A stretch of 64,000 bases of DNA from Tribonema minus (Eukaryota > Sar > Xanthophyceae > Tribonematales > Tribonemataceae), in assembly GCA_017506865.1 (NCBI GenBank), contig JAFCMP010000501.1, positions 310,001-374,000 on the forward strand, in the 5' to 3' direction. The position numbers and the translations under genes are program-made. Shown in pieces: positions 33,610-44,173 of the stretch. The stretch's first letter is position 1. Every line of letters begins with the position of its first letter. The notes beneath the pieces were generated by a model that worked only from the letters and a program-made list of their open reading frames with translations, did not search any database and was not told the origin of the DNA.

Positions 33610-35662
33610 GATGCTATGATAGCGTTCACACGTTCAAAAGCACTTCCTGCTACTCCACTTCCTTCCCACTTCCAAAGGTTGATGTTGATGTTTGACCATG
33701 GCAAACATGGCATGAAGGACATTCCATTGAAGATACCGTGTGACAACATCCGATTTTTTCTTCATGTGTGTGTCTGTTCTCGGCTCGGATGCTCTGTGTA
33801 CGCTGGCGCTACCCAGCATGGGAAGTAAGTTGCGCTGGAAACGCGAACTGTGCTACATGGTGAGATTGACGGCAAAGTACATTATGTACCAGCCATTGAG
33901 TATGCAAGCACGTGACGCACATGGAAAATGAAGTAGCTGTGCAGTCACTGCGCAGGCATTGTGGCAGGGTGGCAGAGAAGAGCAGGAGCGCAGGGGAAGG
34001 ACGAAGCAGCATATGGCGGCAACCAACAGAGACAGGGGCGAAGTGTGCAGCGCGTGCGCCATGTGCAGTGCTGCCAATAGAGCTGAATGTATGCACGCCA
34101 GTGCTATTTCTTTCAAAGCATGTACTTTTATTATATTCCACTTGTGGCTGTGGAAATGCCATGTTGTAGGTGTGTCGCCTTGTCCTCACTCTTGGATGTA
34201 GCATGCAAAGCTTGCACGCCACACCCCGCCCCCCACATCACCCCCAACAAAGCACCCGCAAGCGACTGTCCCCCACATACTAGCAGGGATACCAAACAAA
34301 GCTACAAGACTCTCCCCCCACAGACAGACCCGTCTTAGGGCCACCCAGCTCCACGCAGACTCCATCTCAAAGTTTTCATGCAGGCCAAGGTCACCATAAT
34401 GGGCCCTGAACTGGAGATTGTGGCTATCTACGTGAACCCCGATATCATAAAGATAAGCAGAGGGAGTCACTGGGCGCCAGGCGCTGACGCTAGAAAGAAA
34501 GGCTATATAACTAAGCAAAGCATCGCCTCCTTGATGAGCGGGACGGTGGTTTACCGGGCCTCCCATATCACCCCCAACAAAGCATCCGCAAGCGACTGTC
34601 CCCCACACACTAGCAGGGATACCAAACAAAGCTGCAAGACTCTCCCCCCACAGACAGACCCTTCTAAGGGCCACCCAGCTCCACGCAGACTCCATGTACT
34701 TCAGCTGGAAGTACGTGAAGGGTGAGGTACGCAGAGGCTTCTGGCATCACATCATCACAGGGTTTGACGCACTTATTTGCACAAACCTGCTGTATGTAAC
34801 GATTGTGCACACTGTTTGGCTGCCGCATGCCACCAGAGTATGGATGATCATATCGTAGGCAACAGACTGAGAGCTGCTACAGCTCTTGCTGACTTGTACA
34901 CTGGTTGGCGTTCACTTTGTGCGGCTCCTAATGCAGAGATGGACGCCAGAGTGTTGGTCGAAACGCACTCAGGCACGACTATGCGGGATGGTGTTTCCTG
35001 CCTCCACAGTCGTGCTGATCGCATGCGCGGCGGATCGTGGCAGTCACGGCTGGCTTGCCACGGGATGAAGGCGAACTCGTGTGCAGCGTAGCTGTCGGCC
35101 CTGCAGGCGCTGGTATGTGGCTACAGTCTGCTGCACCCGAGCCCTGACACAGTGCGACTGGCAGGGTTCGGGCTGGTGTGCCTGGACCACAGGGTCACTG
35201 GAGTGCGAGGCGGGCCGCTATACCAGAACTATACTTGAACCATACTTGAACATATTTAACCCCCAACCATACTTGAACCACGTTAAAAACAAAACTAGGG
35301 TTTCATCCGGGCCCCCCACAAACCGCTCCACCTCGTGATCCGCGTCCAGCCCCACCTGCGGGCAGACAAATCAGTCCGTACCCTGCCAGTCGCACTGCGT
35401 TGGGTTCTGGTGCAGCAAACTGTAGCCGTACACTAGGGCCTGCCCGAGACCGCTAACATGCACACGAGTTCCCGTTCATCCCGCGGCCAGCGATACCGCC
35501 TGGCAGATTCGATCACTGCCGCCATCAGCCGCCCAGGGCTGGTTTGATGCGGAGGGATGACGTCGAAGTGCAAGTTAAAGTTGATGTTCAGACTGACTTC
35601 TTTTCTTTCGCCAGCCCAGCAGGAGCTCGAGGTGGCTGTGCGCAACTTGTGTCGTCACAGCC
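33610..35662. other. Intergenic region with a repeat pair
   Basis: 2 kb between divergent homoserine dehydrogenase and DUF1295 genes. It holds the 129-bp repeat pair (next entry) and short CCATACTTGAAC repeats at about 35,230-35,280. Other open frames show no recognisable domain. Confidence 0.5.
34237..34695. repeat. Pair of 129-bp direct repeats around a 201-bp core
   Basis: 34237-34365 and 34567-34695 are about 95 percent identical over exactly 129 bp each. The 330-bp spacing is a multiple of three, so one minus-strand frame (34695-34186, 169 codons) stays open through both copies and the core. The termini (ATCACCCCC ... GACTCCAT) do not look like retroviral TG...CA ends. It may be a TRIM-like remnant, or a segmental duplication of part of an unknown coding sequence. 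Confidence 0.8.
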
Positions 35663-36759
35663 ATGAAGGACGATGCGAAGCCATCTCAAAACCACGCGGT
35701 GGTACGAGGCACCATAGTTCAGATCATCTGCATGGCAATCTTCACTCAGGTATGCTCTTGACTACGATCGTTGTCATGCATCGGGAGCCCTCGAACGTTG
35801 CTCATCATTGTGTGCAAGCGTGAAAGCAATCAACCGCGACATCTGTACTGGAAATAAGATTATCCCCAAGCATCTGCATCAAATCATCTGCAGCTACTTT
35901 TCAGAAACTACAAACCCGTCCCGCGAACAATTTGCTTACCTCAAAAAACTGCTCATCTATTTCGCATGGACAGGCACTGGCATATCCTGTCGGCCTGAAC
36001 AAGCCAGTGGCTCTGGGCTTGGGCATCCAGTGGCTCGTCTACCTCCCCAGCCTGGCTCTCAAAACGGAACGCTTCTACGACCTTACCGGCTCCTCCACCT
36101 TCATCCTGCTCGCCACGACGGGCTTCGCCCGCAACGGCGCGGGCTTCGACTGGCACAGCAATTGGCGCCAGCTGCTGGCGACGGGCATGGTGGTGGCGTG
36201 GGCAGCGCGGCTCGGCACGTATCTGTTCGCGCGCGTGTGCCGCGTCGGCGAGGACTCGCGCTTCAACGGGGTGCGCGACAACGCCGCGCGCGCGCTGCTC
36301 TTCTGGACAGTGCAGGGCGTGTGGACCGTCGTTACGCCCATGGCAGTGCTCATGCTGCAGGCGGCGCCGCCCGTCGCCGAGCGCTGCTGGTGGGACTACG
36401 CCGGCGGCGCCGCGTGGCTCCTCGGCATGGCCATCGAGGTCGCGGCGGATGCGCAGAAGTCCGCGTGGCAGGCGGTCCCCACCAACTGGGGCAAGTTCAT
36501 CGATGTAGGCATGTGGAGCTGGAGCCGGCACCCCAACTACGTGGGCGAGGTGCTGCTGTGGTGGGGTGTGTGGGGGGTCTGCTACGGGGGCCTCAGGGGG
36601 CAGCCGTGGGGGTGGTACACCCTCGTCGCGCCCGTGTTTGTGTCGCTGCTGTTTGTGTACATCAGCGTGCCACTAATAGAGGAGCACGCCGACAAGAAGT
36701 GGGGGGGCCTGGCGGAGTACCAGGCGTACAAGCGGCGCACGAGAGCGCTCCTTTATTAG
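35663..36759 (+). CDS. DUF1295 / steroid 5-alpha-reductase-like membrane protein
   Basis: Two exons, 35663-35749 and 35974-36759 (phase 0, donor GTATGC), give 290 residues. Exon 1 encodes MKDDAKPSQN and the first hydrophobic stretch (TIVQIICMAIFTQ). Exon 2 has membrane spans (LGIQWLVYLPSLAL, GMVVAWAARLGTYLFARV) and the family hallmark near the C-terminus: TNWGKFIDVGMWSWSRHPNYVGE, followed by WWGVWG and PLIEEHADKKWGG-YQ-YK. This is the conserved NADPH-binding tail of DUF1295 proteins, relatives of steroid 5-alpha-reductase and isoprenylcysteine methyltransferase. The substrate is unknown. Exon 1 was chosen because it supplies an ATG, a matching phase and a missing membrane segment. Confidence 0.9.
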
Positions 36760-38963
36760 GTCGCATTCAGGAGGGGCATACGAGCGCAGGAATCCTCTTG
36801 GGAGGCGATAGTGGGCATGTACTGTGATAAAGCGGAGAGGCAGTGCGGGCCAAGGCGCGCATCGGAATAAGCCTTGTGTGAAGATGCCCACGGGCACGTT
36901 TTTACTGCTCATGCAGCAGCTCCATCAGAATTTTTCAACCTCCCAAAGTATTTCGAATCTTCCCAATGAGGGTGCACATTTCACCGATGATCAATATATT
37001 ATTGGAAAGCTCCATCGGCGGGAACAAGCCCAACCAAGTGCTGAATTACACTGCCTGTCACCCCTCCCCCCCACGGGCCCCAGATCCCCTGTGCAACTGC
37101 CTTATTCCTTTGTTCACCCCCTCTTGATAATACCATTTCTGTTGGAGTGCACGGATGATGATGTCGTGTGGAGCGCTTCGCACAGAGCCGCGCATCTGTG
37201 CACAAAGCTGTGCTCAATCAAGGCAGAGACCTGGATGATGCAATAAGTGACACCCTCTGCTTGCGTGTTTAGCTATGCTTCCACAAACAGCCCAGAGTTA
37301 TAAAGAATCTGCAGAACAAGGGGTGTACTAAGCGTGCATTTACAACGTTTGGCACACTGTAGTATGTACACTTCAGGCTTTGACACTTGGCAAGCTCTAT
37401 AATCACCTTCTTTACAAGAATTGACATCATATTCTTTTCTATGAAGGCATCTATTTATGCAAAGCTGCGGTGTGCACTGCCATCAGTGATCCATCACACA
37501 AGCTTCTGACATGGATGGTGGTCGCAGGTGAACAGCAGAGCAGCAGAAAGGCCGACACTGGTTGACTTGGTGGTGGTGGGGCCACAACAGCTGTGCTTGC
37601 TGTGACAGGGGCTGGAAGTGATTGTACATTTAGAGCTGAGGTTGTGGAGGTGACACTCCAACTAGCTTGAGCTCGAAGGTGCCTATGTAGGGCGTACGAG
37701 AGCCACATCACTCAAGTTTCAAGTGTTGGGCCGCCATGCCTTGCACCATTCACCCCTCTAAAATGAGGAAACAACAAAGCAAAAATACCACCATTGTTCC
37801 AGCATTCTGCGACATTTACCACGGCATACGGCAGCCAAGTTTGGCCTCCGTTTCCACACACTCAGCAAAGCAAATGCCACTTAATGCAATGCATGTCAGC
37901 TGCCAATGGATGTTTGCGCAGCATGTGATTCCAATCAGCGCATTTATACTATCCCACCAAAGTGCAGGTTCAAGAACATGTCACGACAGTCTTGCTTTGG
38001 TGTGCACAATGCGCCTGACACACAGGCACCAGCACCACCATGACAGCAAAAGTCGCAGCAGCAGCAGTAAAAAATACACACAGCCAAGCCACCTCAATAT
38101 GGTCTAACACGAAGGTGACGTTACAACGGCGCTCGTAAAATCATAGCGTCACCACTGTCTCTAAAACGCGCGGAGTGGAAGTGCCGCTGTACATGGGGGC
38201 TCATGGTGATTACTAGTGGTGATGGTGTGCAGAGTCAGTCGGCGGCGGCGCCGGCCGTTGCAGCAGCGGTGGCGTCAGCAGCAGCAACAGGGGCCTGGCA
38301 TCATCATGCAAAATGCAGCGCATAGGCGCGGCTCGCGCAGTGCGCTAGCCGCCCACGCAGCAGCGCGTTCAACACAGACCAGACGGACACCCCCCTGTAA
38401 AATGGCGGGTACGCACATGGAAGCGGAAACGGAGGTGCCAGGGGTGGCGGCAGCCGTTTCGCCTGTGTCTCTACTCATAAAATCATGCACCGGGAGGCAG
38501 CGCGGGGGAAGGTGCAGAGCCCTCAACCCCCCCCCCACCCCCCACCCCCCCCGCCCTTATCGCCTCTTGTTTGTTCCAGCTCGACTCACATCTGCTCTGA
38601 ACGTATATGCCTGGGAACAGACGGGGTCCATCAGCAATGTCGCATGCCGGTACCCCCCCCTGCCCCCTGCGCCCACAGGTATCGGGCCCCATGGTGCGCA
38701 TGGCGTAATCCGGCGTTGAGCGATGGATGGCGTGCAACACCCCAGCCACCCATGGAAAGAACGGACAAGTCATGGCGCGCAATGGTGGCAGCGGCGCAGC
38801 ACGACAGGGCCCTAAAACGGCAGGTCGCGCTCGCTGTGGCGCCGTTTCGCGCAGCAGCAGCGAGCAACAGGCCACCGCCCCTCGCAGCCACTGGCAACAC
38901 CACTGCTGGTGACGCCGCGCATGGCACTGCATCCCCCCAGAGAAGACAAATTGTGTAACACCA
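36760..38963. other. Long 3'-3' intergenic region
   Basis: 2.2 kb between the DUF1295 stop and the GT4 stop. The part from about 36,900 to 38,110 is AT-richer than the genes; 38,200-38,960 is GC-rich with poly-C stretches. A 140-codon plus frame (36824-37246) matches nothing I know. No gene is supported. Confidence 0.5.
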
Positions 38964-41879
38964 TCATCCCTGCCGCTGCCCCTTACCGCGCACCAGCGGC
39001 CCCGCCCCCCCGCGCTCCCCGCCGCCGCAGTCGCCGCCGCCGCCGATCGGCACGGGGCCCGCCAGCGTCCCGTAGCTCGCGCGGATGCTGCGCGCGAGCG
39101 GCGAGCTCGCGATCACCGAGCGTAGCCCTTTGAGCAGCTCGCCGACGGCGCGCGCGAGCGCCGCGGGCAGCGCGTACACGTGCCACCCAATGAGCACCAT
39201 GAGGACGGCGGCGAAGAGCTGCGAGGCGCGCACGGCGGCGGTCAGCGGGCCCGCGCGCGCGCCCCGCGCAGCCGCCGCGCCGTACCACTGCACAATGTCG
39301 CGCGCGACCTGGTCGGGCGCGTGCAGCAGCACCTTGGCGCGCCCCGCGGCGCCGAGGCGCGCGCGCAGCGCCGGGTCGTCGCGCAGCGCCGCGAGCGCGC
39401 GCGCGCCGCTCGCCGCGGCGCCGACCGCGCCGAGCCCCGCGGCGTCGAACAGCAGGCCGTCGACGCCGTGGGAGACCGTGTCGACGAAGCCCTGCGCGCG
39501 CGGCGCGACGACGGGGACGCCGCACGCGTGCGCCTCGAGGACCGTGTTGCCGAGCGTCTCGAAGACGGACGCCGTCGCGTGCGCGTCGGCGCTCGCGTAG
39601 ACCGCCGGCAGCGCGTCGTGGTCGAGGAAGCCGGGGCGGCAGTACAGGCGGTTCGCCGCGCCGTGCTGCGCCGCGAGGTGCGGGCCGAGCGGGCCGTCGC
39701 CGATGACCGCCAGGTAGCAGCGGTCCACGCTGCGCGCCATCGTCACCAGCGTGTCCAGGCCCTGAGGATGGAAGATAGCGCGCGGCGTGTGTGAGGGCGG
39801 TGCATGAGGGGCATGCTCTTGGTGGAAGGCAGCACGCCTCGACTGTGTTGCGCACTGACTTCTTGCTGGCAATGTCTGACTGGCGAGGGTGCATGGTGAG
39901 AGAGCTGGCTGTGAGCGGGGTACCGCCTCTTGCCAGCAGCAGACATTGTGATTGTACTGCTTCTGTACTGCCAGTGTACTAGTGCAAGCAGAGGACTGCC
40001 ATATCAAGCAGACCAGACGGCCAGCTGGCGTGGCTGAGACAGTATATGCGCCGTAACAATTGTCAAAACCTCCATCATCATTCCAACTTTTACTGGCTGA
40101 TTGCAACAGTTGCTTGGCATCTGATCCAACATGATAGGTGTGCATGCATGAAATCTGCATGCTTTCACAAGCCGTTGCAACGCACAATTTGCAATGCCGC
40201 GATGCAACGCACACCTTGCAATGCCGCTAATCTCACCTTTTCTGGTGCCAACCGCCCCACATACACAATCAGGAATGCATCTGGATCGTTGAACGTCAGC
40301 TGCGCCCGCGTCTTTGCGCACCGCCGCCCCGGGTTGAACTTGTCCACCTGCACCGCCGTTTTGACGACGTAATCGCACGCGACGCCCTGCTTCAACAGCT
40401 TGGTCTTGAAGCTCTCACTGGTGGTGGCACAGCTGTCGAGCAGGCACGACTCCATACGCTCCTTCAGGTTGGTGAGATACAGCGCCAGGCTGGGCGCTCC
40501 TACCGCTGCCAGCCCCAGCTGAAAAGAGGCAATGTGACGAGTATAGCGGGCAGCAGTGAACTGGTAAAGCAGTGAACTGGAGTGTAAACTTGCGAAACCG
40601 AGATGCGGTGATCATTTGGCAGGTTGACTGTTGTAAGCCTGGTGTTTGTGTGCAAGCAACGTATTGTGCAGAGTGGTTCCTGAGCACTGCGCTGAAAACC
40701 GCATCAGGCTGCCAGTTGCAGGCAGGCGACTGTCAGAGAGGCTGCAGTGTAGAGGCAATGCTAGTGCTACAATCTGCTGACAGCAGCTGACCAATCACAC
40801 ATGTGGTGCTGCGCGAGTGACCAAATCTGCACTCAAAAGCAGTTGGCAGTGCCTCGGGGATGCTCCATCAGATGCTACGTGGCTGTCAGGTGCAACCGTT
40901 GTGAAGAAGTAGCGACGTGAGATGAGATGAAGCTGCTCTGAAGCGATGAGGACGTGATGCTGACAGCACAGCGGTAGCTCAAGCGTGCAGATACGACAGG
41001 TGCAATGGCTGCGTCTTGCACTACTGTAGTCATGCGAGGAAGCGCATGTCTCGCTACTGAGCACATCAGACCATTGGAGCAACCATGCAAGTCAACAGTA
41101 AATCCATACGCACACAACTACCGGTGCACACATTGACATATTGTGGTGCGAACGAAGCTCCACAGAGTGTGCGGAAGTGGGCAGACAAGTGATGGGAATG
41201 TCTTTAAGTCAGCTGTCAGCTGCTGCCTTCGACCCTCGTAGGTAATGCAGAACAATGAGATGTGGCTGCCCAGTCAACACCATTCCATGCAACAGAAGCG
41301 AGAAATGATCAAAAATAAACCAGGCTGTCGGACAAGAGACACTCCAAGGTTCACTGAAAATCCTCACCTGCACATCGGTGTGAATCGAGGTCACCACGGG
41401 AATCCCCAGCGCCTTGCCCGCCAATCCAAACTGCAGCGTGATGGCATCAGCTGTGCAGTGGATGACGTCCGGCCGCACTTGTGCCAAGGCATGACCTATG
41501 TGCCACAGGTTGCCGAGTGTTGGCGCGGCAATTCGCTTGCTTGGGTAGAGGTCATGAAATGTGCTCTCCAAGTGAACGTATTTGAACATTGGTCTCCTCT
41601 TTGAGCCCGGAAATAGCGTCGCCTCTAGCTGCGGCTCCTTCTCCAGCGTGAACACGAGCACCTGCGATGTGCGCAACGGAAGAAGACTGCAGTCAACATT
41701 TCTGCGACAGTTTGCTTTTGGCATCTGGGAGGGTGACGCGTCGGCGAGAGAAGCATCGGAGCTGCAGTGCCACTCACCTCATGGCCAGCCTTGTGCAGCT
41801 CGCTGATGATGCTGGTGAACCTCCGGGACACGCCATCGACGGCAGGAGGAATGCTGTGACTGTAAATGGCGACTCGCAT
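38964..41879 (-). CDS. GT4-family glycosyltransferase (SQD2-like)
   Basis: GT-B fold sugar transferase. Exons 41879-41778, 41661-41368, 40518-40237 and 39761-38964, all phase 0, give about 491 residues. The N-domain begins MRVAIYSHSIPPAVDGVSRR and includes VRPDVIHCTADAITLQFGLAGKALGIPVVTSIHTDVQ. The linker has SCATTSESF-KLLKQG and VDKFNPGRRC. The C-domain has VYVGRLAPEK, AVIGDGPLGPHL, LYCRPGFLDHDALPAVYASAD and the E-x7-E element FETLGNTVLEAHACGVPVVAP. These fit GT4 enzymes including sulfoquinovosyltransferase SQD2 and alpha-mannosyltransferases. The C-terminus has a hydrophobic span (LFAAVLMVLIGWHVYALPAAL). No plastid leader is visible from the ATG used, so an upstream exon may be missing and SQD2 identity is not secure. 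A GTAAGG donor near the stop (about 38,987) could lead to another exon. Confidence 0.8.
40176..40227. repeat. 25-bp repeat, two copies near GT4 exon-3 donor
   Basis: TGCAACGCACA--TTGCAATGCCGC at 40176-40200 and 40203-40227, directly beside the donor of exon 3. Confidence 0.85.
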
Positions 41880-43083
41880 TTTGCTCCGCGTCTGCCTTCT
41901 GAGAGGGACTGCTGCAGCGAGCACGGACCTGCCGAGCACCGGGCTGTTGGCAATTCACCGCCACGATCAGCGCCAACCGATCCAGTTCGACCACATCGTC
42001 TCACGGTGTGTGTGCGTGCGCGCAGCAGGAGAGAGCTGCAAGAGGGGGCCTTCGAAAGCTCCGGGGGGGGGGGCAGATTCTCTAAAGGAAGAATCTTGGT
42101 CAATTAGTGTATGCACACACATGTGAGACAGCGTGTCAGGGACACAATTATGATGCAAACTGTCCATTGGCATTGTAAAATGTGATCGTTGCAGCACTGT
42201 GAACAACTCATGGACACACGCACATACATGCTGTAACATACACATGCCTTTACTAAAAAAAAAGTATGCTGTTGCAAAATGAGCCTCAACAATCAAGTTG
42301 GGCCCAGGGCCACAGAAGGTGCGCATGCTTGCGTGCGAGTGCGTGTGTGTTGTGTGCATGCGCATTGTGTGTGTGTGCGCGTACATTCAGTACCATTGCC
42401 TGTGTGCCATACTCAAATGGTACATGTAAGGGCAGCGACAGCAACAGCAAAGTCGCAAAGACTATCACATGAGAAGGTGTGTGCATACATTCACGACCTT
42501 ACGGATGTGCAACAACATGCCCGCTGCACTAATGCAACACTTCTTCCTGCCCAGCCCTGCAACTAACCTGTACGCAAGTGCAGGCAGCTCTCACCCGACC
42601 TTGCACCAGTACTGCTGATTTGCGCATGCTGATGTTGGCGGAAAAGCTTTTTTGACATCACTAGCGACAAGCGATGTAACCATAACCCCTGCCGTCACAT
42701 GACCTTGCAGCCCTGCGACCCCTGCTTGCTCGAGTGGGTATGTCACACCAGTTCTGCCAGGCCTTGCACACTCCCTGTCAGACAACTGGCAAAATCTTTC
42801 CGAGCGGCAATACCGCCTGCGAGGCGATGCTGCAACCAGCACTTGCGGGGCAGTTGGCTTACTGTGGCGTACATACCAGGCAGCAGTCACCCAGCCATGA
42901 TTTTTGCTCATGACTGAGGCTTGCGTTTTGCGCCTGTGGCTACAGGCCGCTGCATGCGCTGTGAGGCCCGCCAGTTGCAGCGGGCGCTCGGCTTGCGCGT
43001 CTCTGTCGGCAAGCGCAGTTGCTGCTTTGCCCCTTGCTCCCCGACTTTGTGTGAATGTCCGATACCTTGCTCGCTGATGGGCC
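41880..43083. other. Region upstream of GT4 and downstream of the PEX26-like gene
   Basis: It probably holds the GT4 promoter and possibly a missed 5' exon, since the frame before the ATG (VLAAAVPLRRQTRSK) stays open. GT/CA-rich runs lie around 42,320-42,390. No other gene is supported. Confidence 0.45.
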
Positions 43084-43938
43084 TCAGCCCTCTTCGCCGA
43101 GGATGAAGCGCAGCGTATGCGTGGCCGCACTGGTGGCCCCCCGCCCAACCCTCGCCAGCGCCCCCCTGCCCCGGTACGCCGCCACCGCGCCCGCCACCGC
43201 TGCCGCGCACAACAGCAGCTTCGTCTCCCACCTCGCTCCAAATGGATCCGCGGTGTCGAGGTCTTGCTGCAGCAGCCGGCCGGGCGGCCCTCGGCTGCTT
43301 GATGTGTCGATGGCGGAGGTACCGTGGTTTGCGCCGTGGCCATTGCCCTTGGCGGTGTCCGCCGCCGCGTACGCAGCGTGTAGCATGGCGGTCAGCAGCT
43401 CTGGCTCCATGTGCGCGCTGACCGTGCTCTCACTGAGAACGTGCTTGGCGGCTGCGAAGTCGCCAGCTGGCAGTAGCACGTCCGCGACCAGCATCTCGCT
43501 GATCTGAGCGTAAGAGTGGGTGCCTGATGGGTCGTCACGAAGTGCAGTGCGCATGTCCTGCAGCGCCTGTCGTGTGAACTCCAGCTCTCCCTCCTCCAGC
43601 CTCAGCTTCAGCCACAGCAGCGCTATGGCGAGTGGAATGGGGTGCTTCAAGGCGCGGGACTTGTAGTACGAGTGGCAGAAGCGATACTCGTTCTTCCTGC
43701 CTAGCTCGAAGCCACACTGTAGCAAAACTGCAATGAGCTGGTCGCATTCCTGCAAGTCTGCTACAGCCACGCTCAAATCTCCTAGGTGAAGAGAGGTACT
43801 ACTGCTCGACACTGGTGTTGAGGTGCCATTGCCATCCGGGTGTAGTGTGGCTTCCAAGTGCTCACGGCACAGGGACGAGGCTTCTGCGAAGCGGCATGAG
43901 ACCAGCGCTGCCTCTGCGGCGTCCAGAACAGCTGACAT
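43084..43938 (-). CDS. PEX26/APEM9-like tail-anchored peroxisome biogenesis protein (tentative)
   Basis: Single exon, 284 residues from the ATG at 43938. Helical repeats fill most of it: LDAAEAALVSCRFAEASSLCREHLE near the N-terminus, then CDQLIAVLLQCGFELGR and ALLWLKLRLEEGELEFTRQAL. The segment SYAQISEMLVADVLLPAGDFAAAKHVL resembles the corresponding part of PEX26. One hydrophobic span close to the C-terminus (LLLCAAAVAGAVAAY), followed by Arg-rich residues, gives a tail-anchored layout. PEX26, yeast Pex15 and plant APEM9 share this layout and tether the PEX1-PEX6 ATPase to peroxisomes. Sequence similarity in this family is very low, so the assignment is by pattern. It could be another TPR-like tail-anchored protein. 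Confidence 0.5.
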   Translation of the reverse strand: MSAVLDAAEAALVSCRFAEASSLCREHLEATLHPDGNGTSTPVSSSSTSLHLGDLSVAVADLQECDQLIAVLLQCGFELGRKNEYRFCHSYYKSRALKHPIPLAIALLWLKLRLEEGELEFTRQALQDMRTALRDDPSGTHSYAQISEMLVADVLLPAGDFAAAKHVLSESTVSAHMEPELLTAMLHAAYAAADTAKGNGHGANHGTSAIDTSSSRGPPGRLLQQDLDTADPFGARWETKLLLCAAAVAGAVAAYRGRGALARVGRGATSAATHTLRFILGEEG

Positions 43939-44173
43939 TGCAGTTCAGTTCAGGTTTCTTGGTGGTTCTTCTTCTCCTGGTGGGTGAAGTTGAAAGTGAA
44001 GTTTGCACCCTCTAAGAGCTCTGCAAAAGCCAGTCACGCTGTTTCGGTGTCGTTGTTCATAGCTAGACGCGCTGGCTCAGCACATCACTCCACCTCCAGC
44101 GGACCATCGCGCGGCATCCGCGGTGAAAGCCTGGCGGCCCATCTTTCGTTGCCGTCTCTGTTCGCCATTCACA
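43939..44173. promoter_or_regulatory. Divergent promoter region PEX26-like / LSG1
   Basis: 235 bp between start codons. It contains a GAAGTTGAAAGTGAAGTTTG string at about 43,986-44,006, related to the dispersed GTTGAAGTT motif. Confidence 0.4.

Noticed and set aside
34237-34695. LTR retrotransposon
   Set aside because: Repeats lack TG...CA ends, no primer-binding site or polypurine tract is visible, and the 201-bp core has no gag/pol similarity; kept only as an unexplained repeat pair.
36824-37246. 140-codon plus frame after the DUF1295 gene
   Set aside because: No recognisable motif, no splice or start context, and it lies in an AT-richer intergenic stretch.
42591-43343. 250-codon minus frame overlapping the PEX26-like gene
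   Set aside because: Out of frame with the more protein-like 284-codon frame and rich in Arg/Ala; a shadow.
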